A DNA stretch of 64,000 nt from Lachnospiraceae bacterium Marseille-Q4251. GTDB taxonomy: Bacteria > Bacillota > Clostridia > Lachnospirales > Lachnospiraceae. Location: the NCBI GenBank assembly GCA_018223435.1, contig JAGTTO010000001.1:2852001-2916000 (forward strand). Direction: 5' to 3'. Of this stretch, positions 36,456-45,232 are shown in pieces. Below the pieces are notes generated by a model, which was given only the letters and a program-made list of their open reading frames with translations, made no database searches and had not been told where the DNA came from. The position numbers and the translations under genes are program-made. The first letter of the stretch is position 1. Every line of letters begins with the position of its first letter.

Positions 36456-37988
36456 ATGGAACAGTTAAAGGAATATCTGGAGAAATTGGAAAGCGCCGAT
36501 ATGACGGCGGCTTTTTGTATAGATGGAGAAGAAGAGGCGGAGGTCAGGGGGGTGACCTTTGATTCCAAGGAGGTGGTTTCCGGCGGGATCTTTGTATGCA
36601 AAGGGAAAAACTTCCGGGTGGAGTATTTAAAGGAGGCCCTGGAGCGGGGCTGTATCTGTTATGTGAGCGAGAAGCGGTACGAGCTTTCGGAAGAGACCGC
36701 CTGGATTCAGGTGAAAGATATCCGGAAGGCCATGCCGGTGCTGGCGGCCATTTTCTACCGGACGGAGCCGCTGCCGCTTCATCTCACCGGCGTCACGGGA
36801 ACCAAGGGAAAGACGACCACTTCCTATTATATTAAGGCGATCCTGGATGTCTGGGAGAAGAAGCAGCAGGGGAAGGAGACAGGCATCCTTTCCTCCGTGG
36901 ATATCTACGACGGAAAAGAACTGGTACCGGCGAAGATGACTACGCCGGAGGCTATGGAAATCCACCGCCATATCCGGAACTGTGCGGACGAGAACATCCG
37001 TTATCTGACGATGGAGGTCTCCAGCCAGGCGCTGAAATATAAGAGAGTACGGGGGCTGAAATTTGATGTGGGGATCTTCCTCAACATCTCCGAGGATCAC
37101 ATCAGCCCCTGCGAGCATGAAAATTTCGAGGATTATTTTACCTCGAAGCTTTCTCTTTTCAAGCAGACGAAGGTGGCCTGCGTGAATCTGGACAGCGCAG
37201 AGAAAGAGAGAATCCTTTCTGCCTCTCAGATTGCGGAGAAGGTGCTGACTTTCGGAACCACGGGAGCGCCGGATATCTGGGGACACGATATCGAGATGCA
37301 CGGGGGAAGGATTTCCTTCTGGGTGCGCTGCGACCGGTTCCATGAGAAGTTCAATCTCCGGATGCACGGCCTTTTCAATGTGGAAAATGCGCTGGCGGCC
37401 ATCACGGCGGCTTATGCCTACGGGGTGGATGTGGACTCCATGAAGGAGGCTCTGGCCAATGTGCAGGTGAAGGGACGGATGGAAGAGTTCGAGAGCCGCG
37501 ACCGGAAACTGGTGGCCATCGTGGATTACGCTCATAACCGGCTGAGCTTCGAGAAGCTCTATGATTCTGTATACAAGGAATATCCGGGCTATGAGATCTA
37601 CACGGTCTTCGGCTGTCCAGGAGACAAAGCATTGAACCGGCGGCGGGATCTGGGACTGATTTCCGGGCTTTTTTCCAACCGGGTTTATCTCACGACGGAT
37701 GATCCGGGGACGGAATCTGTGACCAGGATTTCCGAGGAGACCGGTCATTATGTGGAGATGGTGGGCTGTCCCTGCGAGTGCATTGAGGACCGGGCGCTGG
37801 CGATTCACCGGGCAATTCAGGACGCGGGGGAGAAGACCGTCGTGCTGGTTCTGGGAAAAGGAAGCGAGGGGCGGCAGCGTTTCGGAAACCTCACTTACGA
37901 CTGTCCCACGGATTCTGAGATGGTGCGAAAGAGCATGAATAATTACGACCGCCAGACGATTCGGAAGAAGATTTCCAGGAGAGCGTAA
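36456..37988 (+). CDS. murE: UDP-MurNAc-tripeptide synthetase (MurE-type ligase)
   Basis: 510 residues in the Mur-ligase three-domain layout: N-terminal substrate domain (FDSKEVVSGGIFVCKG), ATPase P-loop TGTKGKTTTSYYI (about 115), the central EVSSQALKYKRV and FLNISEDHIS segments, and the C-terminal domain (VDYAHN, GCPGDKALNRR, DDPGTE, GKGSEGRQ). It adds the third stem-peptide residue to UDP-MurNAc-Ala-Glu. The residue-3 specificity loop is DDPG rather than the DNPR that marks meso-diaminopimelate enzymes, so the amino acid added is uncertain, or this is a MurE paralogue. Followed by a terminator. Confidence 0.87.
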   Translation: MEQLKEYLEKLESADMTAAFCIDGEEEAEVRGVTFDSKEVVSGGIFVCKGKNFRVEYLKEALERGCICYVSEKRYELSEETAWIQVKDIRKAMPVLAAIFYRTEPLPLHLTGVTGTKGKTTTSYYIKAILDVWEKKQQGKETGILSSVDIYDGKELVPAKMTTPEAMEIHRHIRNCADENIRYLTMEVSSQALKYKRVRGLKFDVGIFLNISEDHISPCEHENFEDYFTSKLSLFKQTKVACVNLDSAEKERILSASQIAEKVLTFGTTGAPDIWGHDIEMHGGRISFWVRCDRFHEKFNLRMHGLFNVENALAAITAAYAYGVDVDSMKEALANVQVKGRMEEFESRDRKLVAIVDYAHNRLSFEKLYDSVYKEYPGYEIYTVFGCPGDKALNRRRDLGLISGLFSNRVYLTTDDPGTESVTRISEETGHYVEMVGCPCECIEDRALAIHRAIQDAGEKTVVLVLGKGSEGRQRFGNLTYDCPTDSEMVRKSMNNYDRQTIRKKISRRA

Positions 37989-37999
37989 AGGTATTTTTT

Positions 38000-38040
38000 C
38001 CGGCTGCAGGAGCAAGAAACTCCGGCAGCCGGATTTTTGT
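38000..38040 (+). terminator. Terminator after murE
   Basis: CCGGCTGC (38000-38007) pairs with GCAGCCGG (38025-38032), then ATTTTTG. Confidence 0.9.
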
Positions 38041-38129
38041 TGTGGCGATGAGGAGAGGGTTGTCCGTCATGGAAATACAAATATCTTCCTTGTGAAAAAA
38101 TAAGCGGCATGGTAGAATAAGACGAACCA

Positions 38130-38173
38130 GAATTGCGTGAGCTGCCTGTCAGCAGAGCAATTCGCAGGTGTCG
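38130..38173 (+). repeat. MITE-1 fragment (internal hairpin part) before maf
   Basis: GAATTGCGTGAGCTGCCTGT followed by CAGCAGAGCAATTCGCAGGT matches the MITE-1 segment GAATTGCGGGAGCTGCTTTG...GAGCAATTCGTAGG with a few changes. Forms the hairpin GAATTGC/GCAATTC. It lies 33 bp before the maf ATG, within its probable leader. Confidence 0.7.
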
Positions 38174-38205
38174 AAACGAAAAAAGAGAAAACGGAGATTC
38201 TATAT

Positions 38206-38814
38206 ATGGAAAAGATTGTGCTTGCTTCTTCTTCTCCGAGAAGACGGGAGCTTATGGCCCGGGCTGGGTTTAGATTTGAAGTGATTGTAAGTGAAGCAGA
38301 TGAAAACATCGAGGTGGAGGCCCCGGACCGAATGGTGGAGGAGCTCTCCAAAAGAAAGGCGGGAGCCGTGGCGGAACTGGTGAAAACGCAGGGCTTTGCC
38401 GAGGATTCCGTTCTGATCGTCGGGGCCGACACCATGGTATCCATCGATGGGAAAAAGCTGGGAAAACCCGCCGGGGAAGCAGGTGCAGAAGCCATGCTGA
38501 AAGAGCTTTCCAGCAGAACCCATCAGGTGTATACCGGCGTGACCCTGATTCGCATCAAAAAGGAGAGCGGGCATTTTTCCCAGGAGAGCAGGACGTTTTC
38601 CGAGGGGACGGACGTCTCCTTTTATCCGATGACGGAGCGGGAGATCTGTGACTACATCGCCACCGGGGAGCCCATGGATAAGGCAGGGGCTTACGGAATC
38701 CAGGGAAAAGCGGCGATTTTTGTCAAAGGAATCCGGGGGGACTACAACAATGTGGTGGGACTTCCCATCGCAAGGCTCTATCAGGAGCTGAAAAGCTGGA
38801 AAGAGAAAAAATAG
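38206..38814 (+). CDS. maf: Maf/YhdE-family nucleoside triphosphate pyrophosphatase
   Basis: 202 residues. The N-terminal signature is KIVLASSSPRRRELM, then the ADTMVSIDGKKLGKP and YTGVTLI motifs that bind metal and nucleotide, and DKAGAYGIQGKAAIFV near the C-terminus. Maf proteins hydrolyse (d)TTP, UTP or modified NTPs and affect septation. The open frame starts at 38137 within a MITE fragment, but homology begins at the ATG at 38206. It is 14 bp from the following response regulator, so it heads that operon. Confidence 0.92.
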   Translation: MEKIVLASSSPRRRELMARAGFRFEVIVSEADENIEVEAPDRMVEELSKRKAGAVAELVKTQGFAEDSVLIVGADTMVSIDGKKLGKPAGEAGAEAMLKELSSRTHQVYTGVTLIRIKKESGHFSQESRTFSEGTDVSFYPMTEREICDYIATGEPMDKAGAYGIQGKAAIFVKGIRGDYNNVVGLPIARLYQELKSWKEKK

Positions 38815-38828
38815 AAAAGAGGGATATT

Positions 38829-39488
38829 TTGAAAAACAGAATTTTGGTCATAGAGGATGATACTGCCATTTCTGAGCTGATCTCCATGAATCTTACAGTG
38901 GCGGGGTACGATACGGAGGCGCTTTTCGACGGGAACGAGGTGGAAGAGCTCTTAAAAACGGACAGGAATTTCGACCTGGCCCTTCTGGACGTGATGCTTC
39001 CGGGAAAAGACGGCTTCGAGCTCATGGACCTTATGAAGGAGGCGAAGATTCCGGTGATCTATCTCACGGCGAAAAGCGACGTGGGCTCGAAGATCCGGGG
39101 ACTTCGTTCCGGAGCGGAGGATTACATTGTCAAGCCTTTCGAGGTGCTGGAGCTTCTGGTCCGCGTCGAAAAAGTGCTGGAGCGGACCGGACGGCAGATC
39201 AGCCGGATCACTGTGGGCGATATCGAGATCAATTTAAATGAGCATCAGGTCACAAAAAACGGCCAGGAAGTCAGCTTAAAACCCCTGGAGTACGATCTTC
39301 TGGTGCTGCTGGCGAAGAATAAAAACATGGCTTTTACCCGGGAACAGCTCTTAAATCAGGTCTGGGGAAGCGATTATCTCGGGGAGACCAGGACCGTGGA
39401 CGTCCACATCGGCCAGCTTCGGAAAAAACTGGAACTTTTTGATGTGATCAAGACGATTCCCAAGATCGGATACCGTCTGGAGGATTAA
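38829..39488 (+). CDS. OmpR/PhoB-type response regulator (TTG start)
   Basis: 219 residues: receiver domain with acidic pair (VIEDDTA), phospho-acceptor Asp in LALLDVMLPGKDG, Thr (YLTAKSD) and Lys (VKPFE); winged-helix output domain with LKPLEYDLLVLLAKN and VDVHIGQLRKKL. The start is TTG at 38829, with AGAGGG 6 bases upstream. Two base pairs separate it from the kinase gene. Its target is likely the following lipoprotein or the nearby cell-wall genes (inferred from position). Confidence 0.92.
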   Translation: MKNRILVIEDDTAISELISMNLTVAGYDTEALFDGNEVEELLKTDRNFDLALLDVMLPGKDGFELMDLMKEAKIPVIYLTAKSDVGSKIRGLRSGAEDYIVKPFEVLELLVRVEKVLERTGRQISRITVGDIEINLNEHQVTKNGQEVSLKPLEYDLLVLLAKNKNMAFTREQLLNQVWGSDYLGETRTVDVHIGQLRKKLELFDVIKTIPKIGYRLED

Positions 39489-39490
39489 GG

Positions 39491-40891
39491 ATGAAGTTAT
39501 GGAAGAAAATTTCCCTTCTGACGGCAGTGGTGCTTTTCATTGCCATGGGGATTTTCGGAGGCGGCATGCTGTACGAGACCTGGAAGTACAACCTGAACCA
39601 GACCGTCAGCAGCTACCAGCAGCAGATGAAGGTCAATTCTTATGTCATCGCCCAGGAGATCAACAACAATCCGCTCTCCCGTTTCAGCGAGGTGACGAGG
39701 AAATCCTTTCTGAATTATACCGTGCAGAAATACGGCGGGACGGATTACATTCTGCTGAAAAACGGCCAGGAGGTCGTGAATCTCACGGGCTACACGCTGG
39801 TGAGTGGGGAGGATGCGCGGTTTAATGATCAGGATCCGGCCTATGTCCTGCAGAAAACGGACAACCGCCATCTTCTGGTCATGGGGCAGACGCTGAAGAC
39901 GGAGAAAAAGGAAAATCTCAAATTTCAGCTCATTCTTGTGAAGGATATTTCCGGTATTTATGAGGAAATGAGAAAGCAGATGTGGCTTTTCATCATGATC
40001 TATCTGGTGGTGATCTTTTTTGCTGTGGATATTGTATTCTGGCTCGTGCGGATGGTCTTAAAACCGCTGACGGAGCTTGAGAACACCGCGGGGGCCATCA
40101 GCCGGGGTGACTGGGAGCGGCGCTGTCGGGTTCGTCGAAATGACGAGATCGGCAAGGTGAGCGTGGCTTTCAACCGGATGGCGGACAAGATGGAGGAACA
40201 GATGGAGGAGCTGGAGACCGTTTCCGAGCGGCGGCGTCAGCTGCTGGGAAGTCTGACCCATGAGCTCAAGACGCCCATGACTTCGATTATCGGCTATTCC
40301 GACACGCTTCTCCATGTGAAAATTTCCGAAGAGCAGCAGAAAAAAGCCCTGGAGCACATCAATTCCGAATGCCGTCGTCTGGAGCGTCTTTCCGGAAAAA
40401 TGATGACCCTCATCGGTCTTTATGACGAGGACCGGATTCACAAGGAACCTTACCCGGTGGACAGACTGGTCCGGGAGGTGGCCGATCTGGAGCGCTACCA
40501 TATGCAGGACAGTCAGATGGAGCTTCTGGCTTTCTCCGAGAGCTGGGAGTGTGAGATGGATGTGGACCTGATGGAAAGCCTTCTGGTGAACCTTCTGGAC
40601 AACGCCATCAAGGCCTCGAAGCCGGGCTCTGTCATTGAGCTTCACGGGGAAAAGGGCTGCATCTGGGTTCGGGATTTCGGAAAAGGAATTCCGAAGGAAG
40701 AGATACCGCGGATTACGGAGGCCTTTTATATGGTAGATAAATCCCGGAGCCGGAAGGCCGGAGGCATTGGCATGGGTCTGGCGCTCTGCCAGAAAATCGC
40801 CGAGATTCACAGGGCGAACCTTGTGATCGAGAGCGTTGTGGGTCAGGGAACGAAAATCAGCGTGGTATTTCAGGAGGAGACGGACGAATGA
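39491..40891 (+). CDS. Sensor histidine kinase
   Basis: 466 residues: N-terminal helix (8-28), extracytoplasmic sensor (about 30-160), second helix (WLFIMIYLVVIFFAVDIVFWLV, about 163-185), HAMP linker, H-box HELKTPMTSIIGYSD, then N-box LLVNLLDNAIKAS, G1 VRDFGKGIP and G2 GGIGMGLAL. All catalytic motifs are intact. The start overlaps the regulator's end by spacing of 2 bp and the end overlaps the lipoprotein gene by 4 bp (ATGA), so the three genes are translationally coupled. The signal sensed is unknown; envelope stress is plausible. Confidence 0.92.
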   Translation: MKLWKKISLLTAVVLFIAMGIFGGGMLYETWKYNLNQTVSSYQQQMKVNSYVIAQEINNNPLSRFSEVTRKSFLNYTVQKYGGTDYILLKNGQEVVNLTGYTLVSGEDARFNDQDPAYVLQKTDNRHLLVMGQTLKTEKKENLKFQLILVKDISGIYEEMRKQMWLFIMIYLVVIFFAVDIVFWLVRMVLKPLTELENTAGAISRGDWERRCRVRRNDEIGKVSVAFNRMADKMEEQMEELETVSERRRQLLGSLTHELKTPMTSIIGYSDTLLHVKISEEQQKKALEHINSECRRLERLSGKMMTLIGLYDEDRIHKEPYPVDRLVREVADLERYHMQDSQMELLAFSESWECEMDVDLMESLLVNLLDNAIKASKPGSVIELHGEKGCIWVRDFGKGIPKEEIPRITEAFYMVDKSRSRKAGGIGMGLALCQKIAEIHRANLVIESVVGQGTKISVVFQEETDE

Positions 40892-42585
40892 GAAAAGGGA
40901 GAATTTTGCTGACAGGTTTTCTTCTGGGGAGTCTTTTGCTGAATGGCTGCAGCCGGAATTCCAGCCTTCAGGTGGTGGTTCCGAAAAAAGAGCAGGAGAG
41001 TGTGCTTTTAAATCAGGGAGATGAGAGCAGCGTGCAGGAGCAGGTTCAGGCTCCCGTGCGTTACCTCTGCGATAAAGATATCAGTAATTTCCACCTGTTG
41101 GCCAACGCGCGGGTCATTGTGCCGGAGGTGGAAGGAATCCGGCTTAAAAAGATCAGAAGCCGGAATTTTTCCAGTGAGGAGATGGAACACATGGAAAAAG
41201 CCCTCATGAAGGGCGGCGCTTTCTATGAGATCAGGCAGGGGGTCGACTATGATACGGAAATAAAAGAGACGGAGATCGAGGGGGAGTACGGTTATAATGC
41301 TTCCAGCCAGGCAAGTCTTCAGAAGAAGGAAGTCGGGTTTACCATGGGGACCGGCGAGGCGGCTGCGGAGGTTCAGGAGGTTCCTGTTGGTGAGAATGTG
41401 GAAACTTTTACAGAAGGGAGGACCTACGAGGAGCTCTATTCCGGCCAGACAGAGATGGTAAAACCCAAGGCTCCGGACAGCTACGCGGATGCCTGGAAGC
41501 TTCTCTGTGATTTCCTGGATGGAAAGAAAACCTTCTATTTTAATACGGAGGATGATTTTACTACAATGCAGGAGCTCTTGGGAGAGACGGCCGAGAAGGA
41601 AAGCGACTGGAGAGAGCAACTTATGACCCAGAATCTCGTCACGCTCTGTGAGGAGCTTTCCTGGAGCACAGTGGATGGAACCAACTGGGAGAGAAAGGAG
41701 CTGAAAGACCTTGCAGGCAGAAGTGAATTTCTGGGGTTTGCCATGATGGATAACGGCTTTTTTGCCTGCACAATGCAGCACTATATGGATGAACTGAATC
41801 CGGTGCAGTTTACGATGTACCTCCCTTATGCGGATGTTTTTTCCAGTCAGGATGCGGAAAAGCTGAACGAAGCCCAGAATGGGGTAAACCGGATCCATGA
41901 GGAAAATCTGGCAGAGGTGGATCTCCAGAAGCAGGGAAGCGAGCTGATGAGAACGCTTGGACTGGAGGAGACAGAGCTCTGGGAGGTCAAAGACGGGATG
42001 CTTTTCTGGTGGAGCAAGCTGGATGCCATGGTTCAGCAGACGGATGAGGAGCCGGTGAGGCGCTTTTCCTATTGCAGAAGTGTGGATGGCGTGCCGGTGA
42101 TCCGTACTTCCACAGCAACCTATTGTGACATTCAGGACGACGGTCTCATGAACTGGCCCCAGGAAGATATTAACGTGGTCTATGGAAAAAACGGCCTTGT
42201 CTCTTTCAACTGGATGGCGCCGGTCGAGATCGAGGACTGGCAGGATGATTATGCGTTCCTTCTGCCTTTTTCAGAAATTTCTCAGATTTTTGAGGAAATG
42301 CTGGAGGGTAGTCTGACGATAGATGCTGGAGTCCTTACGGGAGATCTGAATATATCTGAGGTGCGCCTGGGGTATGTGAGGGTCATCAGCAAGGATCTTC
42401 TGCAGGAAGACAGCAACGTTACCACAGAGAACGGAGTGGAGGTCTATACAGGTGTTCTGGTGCCTGCCTGGAGCTTTATCGGGACAGCCACGGGCTCTGT
42501 GGCGGAGGCCTACGGCGTGGAAGAAGGGACCAGAATCAGCTACATGACTATCAATGCCACTGATGGAAGTATCATCGGGAACTAA
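40888..42585 (+). CDS. Large lipoprotein encoded with the two-component system
   Basis: 565 residues. Lipoprotein signal peptide with lipobox LLLNGC (Cys about 21), so anchored on the outer face of the membrane. The rest is Glu-rich with no motif I recognise; DUF6034-type lipoproteins have a similar size and context, but I cannot confirm the match. Its start overlaps the kinase stop (ATGA), so it may be a sensor partner or modulator of the kinase. AroK follows 16 bp later. Confidence 0.72.
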   Translation: MRKGRILLTGFLLGSLLLNGCSRNSSLQVVVPKKEQESVLLNQGDESSVQEQVQAPVRYLCDKDISNFHLLANARVIVPEVEGIRLKKIRSRNFSSEEMEHMEKALMKGGAFYEIRQGVDYDTEIKETEIEGEYGYNASSQASLQKKEVGFTMGTGEAAAEVQEVPVGENVETFTEGRTYEELYSGQTEMVKPKAPDSYADAWKLLCDFLDGKKTFYFNTEDDFTTMQELLGETAEKESDWREQLMTQNLVTLCEELSWSTVDGTNWERKELKDLAGRSEFLGFAMMDNGFFACTMQHYMDELNPVQFTMYLPYADVFSSQDAEKLNEAQNGVNRIHEENLAEVDLQKQGSELMRTLGLEETELWEVKDGMLFWWSKLDAMVQQTDEEPVRRFSYCRSVDGVPVIRTSTATYCDIQDDGLMNWPQEDINVVYGKNGLVSFNWMAPVEIEDWQDDYAFLLPFSEISQIFEEMLEGSLTIDAGVLTGDLNISEVRLGYVRVISKDLLQEDSNVTTENGVEVYTGVLVPAWSFIGTATGSVAEAYGVEEGTRISYMTINATDGSIIGN

Positions 42586-42601
42586 AGAAGGAGGAGCCTT
42601 T

Positions 42602-43102
42602 ATGAAAAATGTTGTTCTCATCGGAATGCCGGGATCCGGCAAAAGTACCGTTGGCGTAGTCCTGGCGAAGGTGCTCGGCTACCGTTTTATCGATTCAGAT
42701 CTGGTGATCCAGGAAGCGGAAGGAAAACTTTTACATGAGATTATCTCAGAAAGAGGAATCGAAGGCTTTCTGGAGGTAGAAAATAAGATCAACAGCGAAC
42801 TGAATCCGGAGCGGAGCGTCATTGCCACAGGAGGCAGCGTCATCTATGGAAAAGAGGCCATGGAACATTTAAGTGAGATTGGTACCGTGGTCTATCTGAA
42901 GCTTCCCTATGACGTTCTGGTCCGTCGCCTGGGAAATTTAAAAGACAGGGGAGTGGTGCTGAAAGAAGGACAGACCCTGAAAGGGCTTTACGAAGAGCGT
43001 ACCCCGCTTTATGAAAAATATGCACAGCTGACCGTGGATGAGGAAACTCTGGGCATCCGGGAGACGGTGGAGCTGGTGGCAGAGGCCCTGAAAAAGGAGT
43101 GA
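42602..43102 (+). CDS. aroK: Shikimate kinase
   Basis: 166 residues: P-loop GMPGSGKSTVG (about 8-18), DSDLVIQE (shikimate-binding Asp and Mg2+ site), FLEVENKI (Arg-lid region partner), GGSVIYG, and the lid with LKDRGVVL and ERTPLYEKYA (adenine-side Arg). Converts shikimate to shikimate-3-phosphate in aromatic amino-acid synthesis. No other aro genes are nearby. Start at 42602 with AAGGAGGAG upstream; the frame extends 48 bp further into the lipoprotein gene without a site. Confidence 0.92.
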   Translation: MKNVVLIGMPGSGKSTVGVVLAKVLGYRFIDSDLVIQEAEGKLLHEIISERGIEGFLEVENKINSELNPERSVIATGGSVIYGKEAMEHLSEIGTVVYLKLPYDVLVRRLGNLKDRGVVLKEGQTLKGLYEERTPLYEKYAQLTVDEETLGIRETVELVAEALKKE

Positions 43103-43265
43103 GCCGGATACTTATCAGATAGGTCGAAAAATAAACACGCAGGGAAATGTATCCATGGAATCACCTGATTATGTCCTGAATATTGGATAATATGCATAAA
43201 AATGGCTTAAAAATTTAAGAAAATATTATGATTTCAAGCTAAAATTACCGAAATCTTAATTTTTG

Positions 43266-43294
43266 TTTACAAACAGGGCGAAAAAGACTATAAT
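43266..43294 (+). promoter_or_regulatory. Promoter for murA
   Basis: TTTACA (43266-43271), 17-bp spacer, TATAAT (43289-43294). Predicted start near 43301 leaves a leader of about 160 nt before murA. Confidence 0.82.
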
Positions 43295-43300
43295 AATCAT

Positions 43301-43463
43301 TAGTTTCGATGCGTAAGCGAGGACAATGGTGCCACCGAAGATGAGAAGAGAAGCCCTGAACCTACGGGAGAGGTTTTCTTTGCATGCGGTGGCTTTTATC
43401 GGTAAAGGGCAGGATTGTGAAGCTGCCTGAGTCTGAATAAAAAAGAATATTTGAGGTGTCTTT
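43301..43463 (+). ncRNA. Structured 5' leader of murA (candidate cis-regulatory RNA)
   Basis: GCCACCG (43331-43337) is perfectly complementary to CGGTGGC (43387-43393). Nested inside are AAGAGAA against TTTTCTTT and the small hairpin CCCTGAACCTACGGG (43354-43368), so a stem of three levels can form. The loop CCTACGGGAGAGG is purine-rich. CCGAAGAT near 43335 can also pair with ATCGG at 43398-43402. A weak murA ribosome-binding stretch (TTTGAGGTGTC) lies just before the ATG. No T-run terminator is visible, so translational control is more likely. I do not recognise it as a named riboswitch. Confidence 0.5.
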
Positions 43464-44756
43464 ATGGATCAATATATAATTAAAGGTGGAAATCCGTTAG
43501 TTGGCGAGGTAGAGATCGGCGGAGCGAAAAACGCGGCGCTCGGCATCCTGGCAGCAGCGATCATGACGGATGAGACCGTGGTGATCGATAACCTGCCTGA
43601 TGTTCAGGATATCAATGTACTTCTGGAGGCCATTGCCGGAATCGGCGCGAAGGTGGACAGACTGGACCGTCATAAAGCTGCAATCAATGGATCTATGATC
43701 GGTGACTGCAGTGTCGATTATGAATATATCAAAAAGATCAGAGCGTCTTATTATCTTCTGGGAGCCCTGCTGGGTAAATATAAGAGAGCGGAAGTTCCCC
43801 TTCCCGGCGGCTGCAATATCGGAAGCCGTCCCATAGACCTTCATCTGAAGGGTTTTAAATCTCTGGGAGCAGAGGTGGAGATCTGTCATGGATCTATCAT
43901 TGCCAAGGCAGAGCGTTTAAGAGGAAGTCATATTTTCCTGGATACCGTTTCTGTAGGTGCGACCATCAATATTATGATGGCAGCTTCCATGGCAGAGGGC
44001 TATACGATCATCGAGAACTCCGCTCGTGAGCCTCACGTTGTTGATGTGGCAAACTTCCTGAACAGCATGGGAGCCAACATCAAGGGTGCAGGAACCGATG
44101 TGATCCGTATCCGCGGAGTGGAGAAGCTTCATCGCACGGAGTACTCTATCATTCCGGACCAGATCGAGGCAGGAACCTTTATGTTTGCCGCAGCAGCCAC
44201 CAAGGGCGATATCATGGTGAAAAACGTGATTCCGAAACATCTGGAGGCTACCACAGCGAAGCTTGAGGAGATCGGCTGCGAGGTGGAAGAGTTTGATGAT
44301 GCGGTGCGTGTGGTCGCGTCCAAGCGTCTCCGGAACACCCATGTAAAGACCCAGCCGTATCCGGGCTATCCGACGGACATGCAGCCCCAGATCGGTGTAA
44401 CCCTGGCTCTGGCTTCGGGAACCAGCATTGTGACAGAGAGTATTTTTGAGAACCGTTTCAAATACATCGATGAGCTCACCCGCATGGGAGCCAATGTGAA
44501 GGTGGAAGGAAACAGTGCGATTATCACCGGCGTGGAAAAATTCACAGGAGCAAGAGTCAGCGCTCCGGATCTGAGAGCAGGAGCTGCTCTTGTGATTGCA
44601 GGACTGGCTGCGGAGGGTATTACCGTGGTCGATGATATCGTGTATATCCAGAGAGGATATGAGTGCTTCGAGGAGAAGCTGAGAAGCCTTGGAGCGGAGA
44701 TTGAGAGAGTGTCTTCGGAGAAGGAGATACAGAAGTTTAAACTTAGAGTTGGATGA
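43464..44756 (+). CDS. murA: UDP-GlcNAc 1-carboxyvinyltransferase
   Basis: First committed step of peptidoglycan synthesis: transfers enolpyruvate from PEP to UDP-GlcNAc in the cytoplasm. 430 residues. The catalytic loop is LPGGCNIGSRPID with Cys117 (the fosfomycin-reactive residue in most MurA). Other landmarks are KNAALGILAAAI at the N-terminus, KIRASYYLLGALLG and YPTDMQPQ. Own promoter, long structured leader and terminator, so a single-gene unit. Firmicutes often carry two murA copies; which one this is cannot be told. Confidence 0.95.
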   Translation: MDQYIIKGGNPLVGEVEIGGAKNAALGILAAAIMTDETVVIDNLPDVQDINVLLEAIAGIGAKVDRLDRHKAAINGSMIGDCSVDYEYIKKIRASYYLLGALLGKYKRAEVPLPGGCNIGSRPIDLHLKGFKSLGAEVEICHGSIIAKAERLRGSHIFLDTVSVGATINIMMAASMAEGYTIIENSAREPHVVDVANFLNSMGANIKGAGTDVIRIRGVEKLHRTEYSIIPDQIEAGTFMFAAAATKGDIMVKNVIPKHLEATTAKLEEIGCEVEEFDDAVRVVASKRLRNTHVKTQPYPGYPTDMQPQIGVTLALASGTSIVTESIFENRFKYIDELTRMGANVKVEGNSAIITGVEKFTGARVSAPDLRAGAALVIAGLAAEGITVVDDIVYIQRGYECFEEKLRSLGAEIERVSSEKEIQKFKLRVG

Positions 44757-44760
44757 TATG

Positions 44761-44792
44761 AAAAAAGAGAGCGTGAGGCTCTCTTTTTTTTA
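44761..44792 (+). terminator. Terminator of murA
   Basis: AAAAGAGAGC pairs with GCTCTCTTTT, then a T-run. Confidence 0.9.
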
Positions 44793-44826
44793 TATGGGGG
44801 CTTTTGAAAGCCACCAGGGAATAAGC

Positions 44827-44871
44827 AGGGGGAAAACCATCGGAGTCTTGCAGTCCTGGTTTTCCCCCTGC
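44827..44871. repeat. Inverted repeat in the murA downstream spacer
   Basis: GCAGGGGGAAAACCA (from about 44827) pairs with TGGTTTTCCCCCTGC (to about 44871). No flanking T-run. Confidence 0.75.
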
Positions 44872-44958
44872 ACCCCCTTTCCAGGGCACGCTAGAAAATA
44901 AGGGGCTTACGTCATACTGCTATTGCGTGAAATGACGGGTGGTTGTGGATATAAAAAC

Positions 44959-45123
44959 CTAGTGTGCTGTCTCATTGACTTTCAGTTAAATAACGCAGAA
45001 TGTTTTTTCATCGACAAGGCGACTGAACGAGGCGATGCGGTGGCATCGTTGAGCGAAGTCAACGCAGTTCGATGGGAAAACAGGCAAGTTATTTAGCGAA
45101 ATGTCAATGATACAGTACACTAG
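44959..45123 (-). mobile_element. MITE-2 copy 2, 165 bp
   Basis: Reverse complement of 15133-15297 with no difference seen by eye. Bounded by CTAG. The right CTAG (45120-45123) is shared with the next element. Confidence 0.85.
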
Positions 45124-45232
45124 TATAGCGTTTTTGAAATAACTAGACCATTGACTTGTCTACAAATCCGATTGCACAGTTGAATCTGCATCCTGCGTGA
45201 ATGCTCCAGTTATTTTCGAAACGTTATACTAG
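45120..45232. mobile_element. 113-bp CTAG-bounded inverted-repeat element (MITE-3)
   Basis: Left end CTAGTATAGCGTTTTTGAAA, right end read inward CTAGTATAACGTTTCGAAAA; about 21 of 25 positions match. No coding capacity. One copy in the window. Confidence 0.65.

Noticed and set aside
36627..38015. 462-codon open frame on the minus strand
   Set aside because: Antisense shadow of murE; no family features and no ribosome-binding site.
43301..43463. Known riboswitch (guanidine, THF, T-box) before murA
   Set aside because: The core motifs of these classes were not found, so only a generic structured leader is reported.
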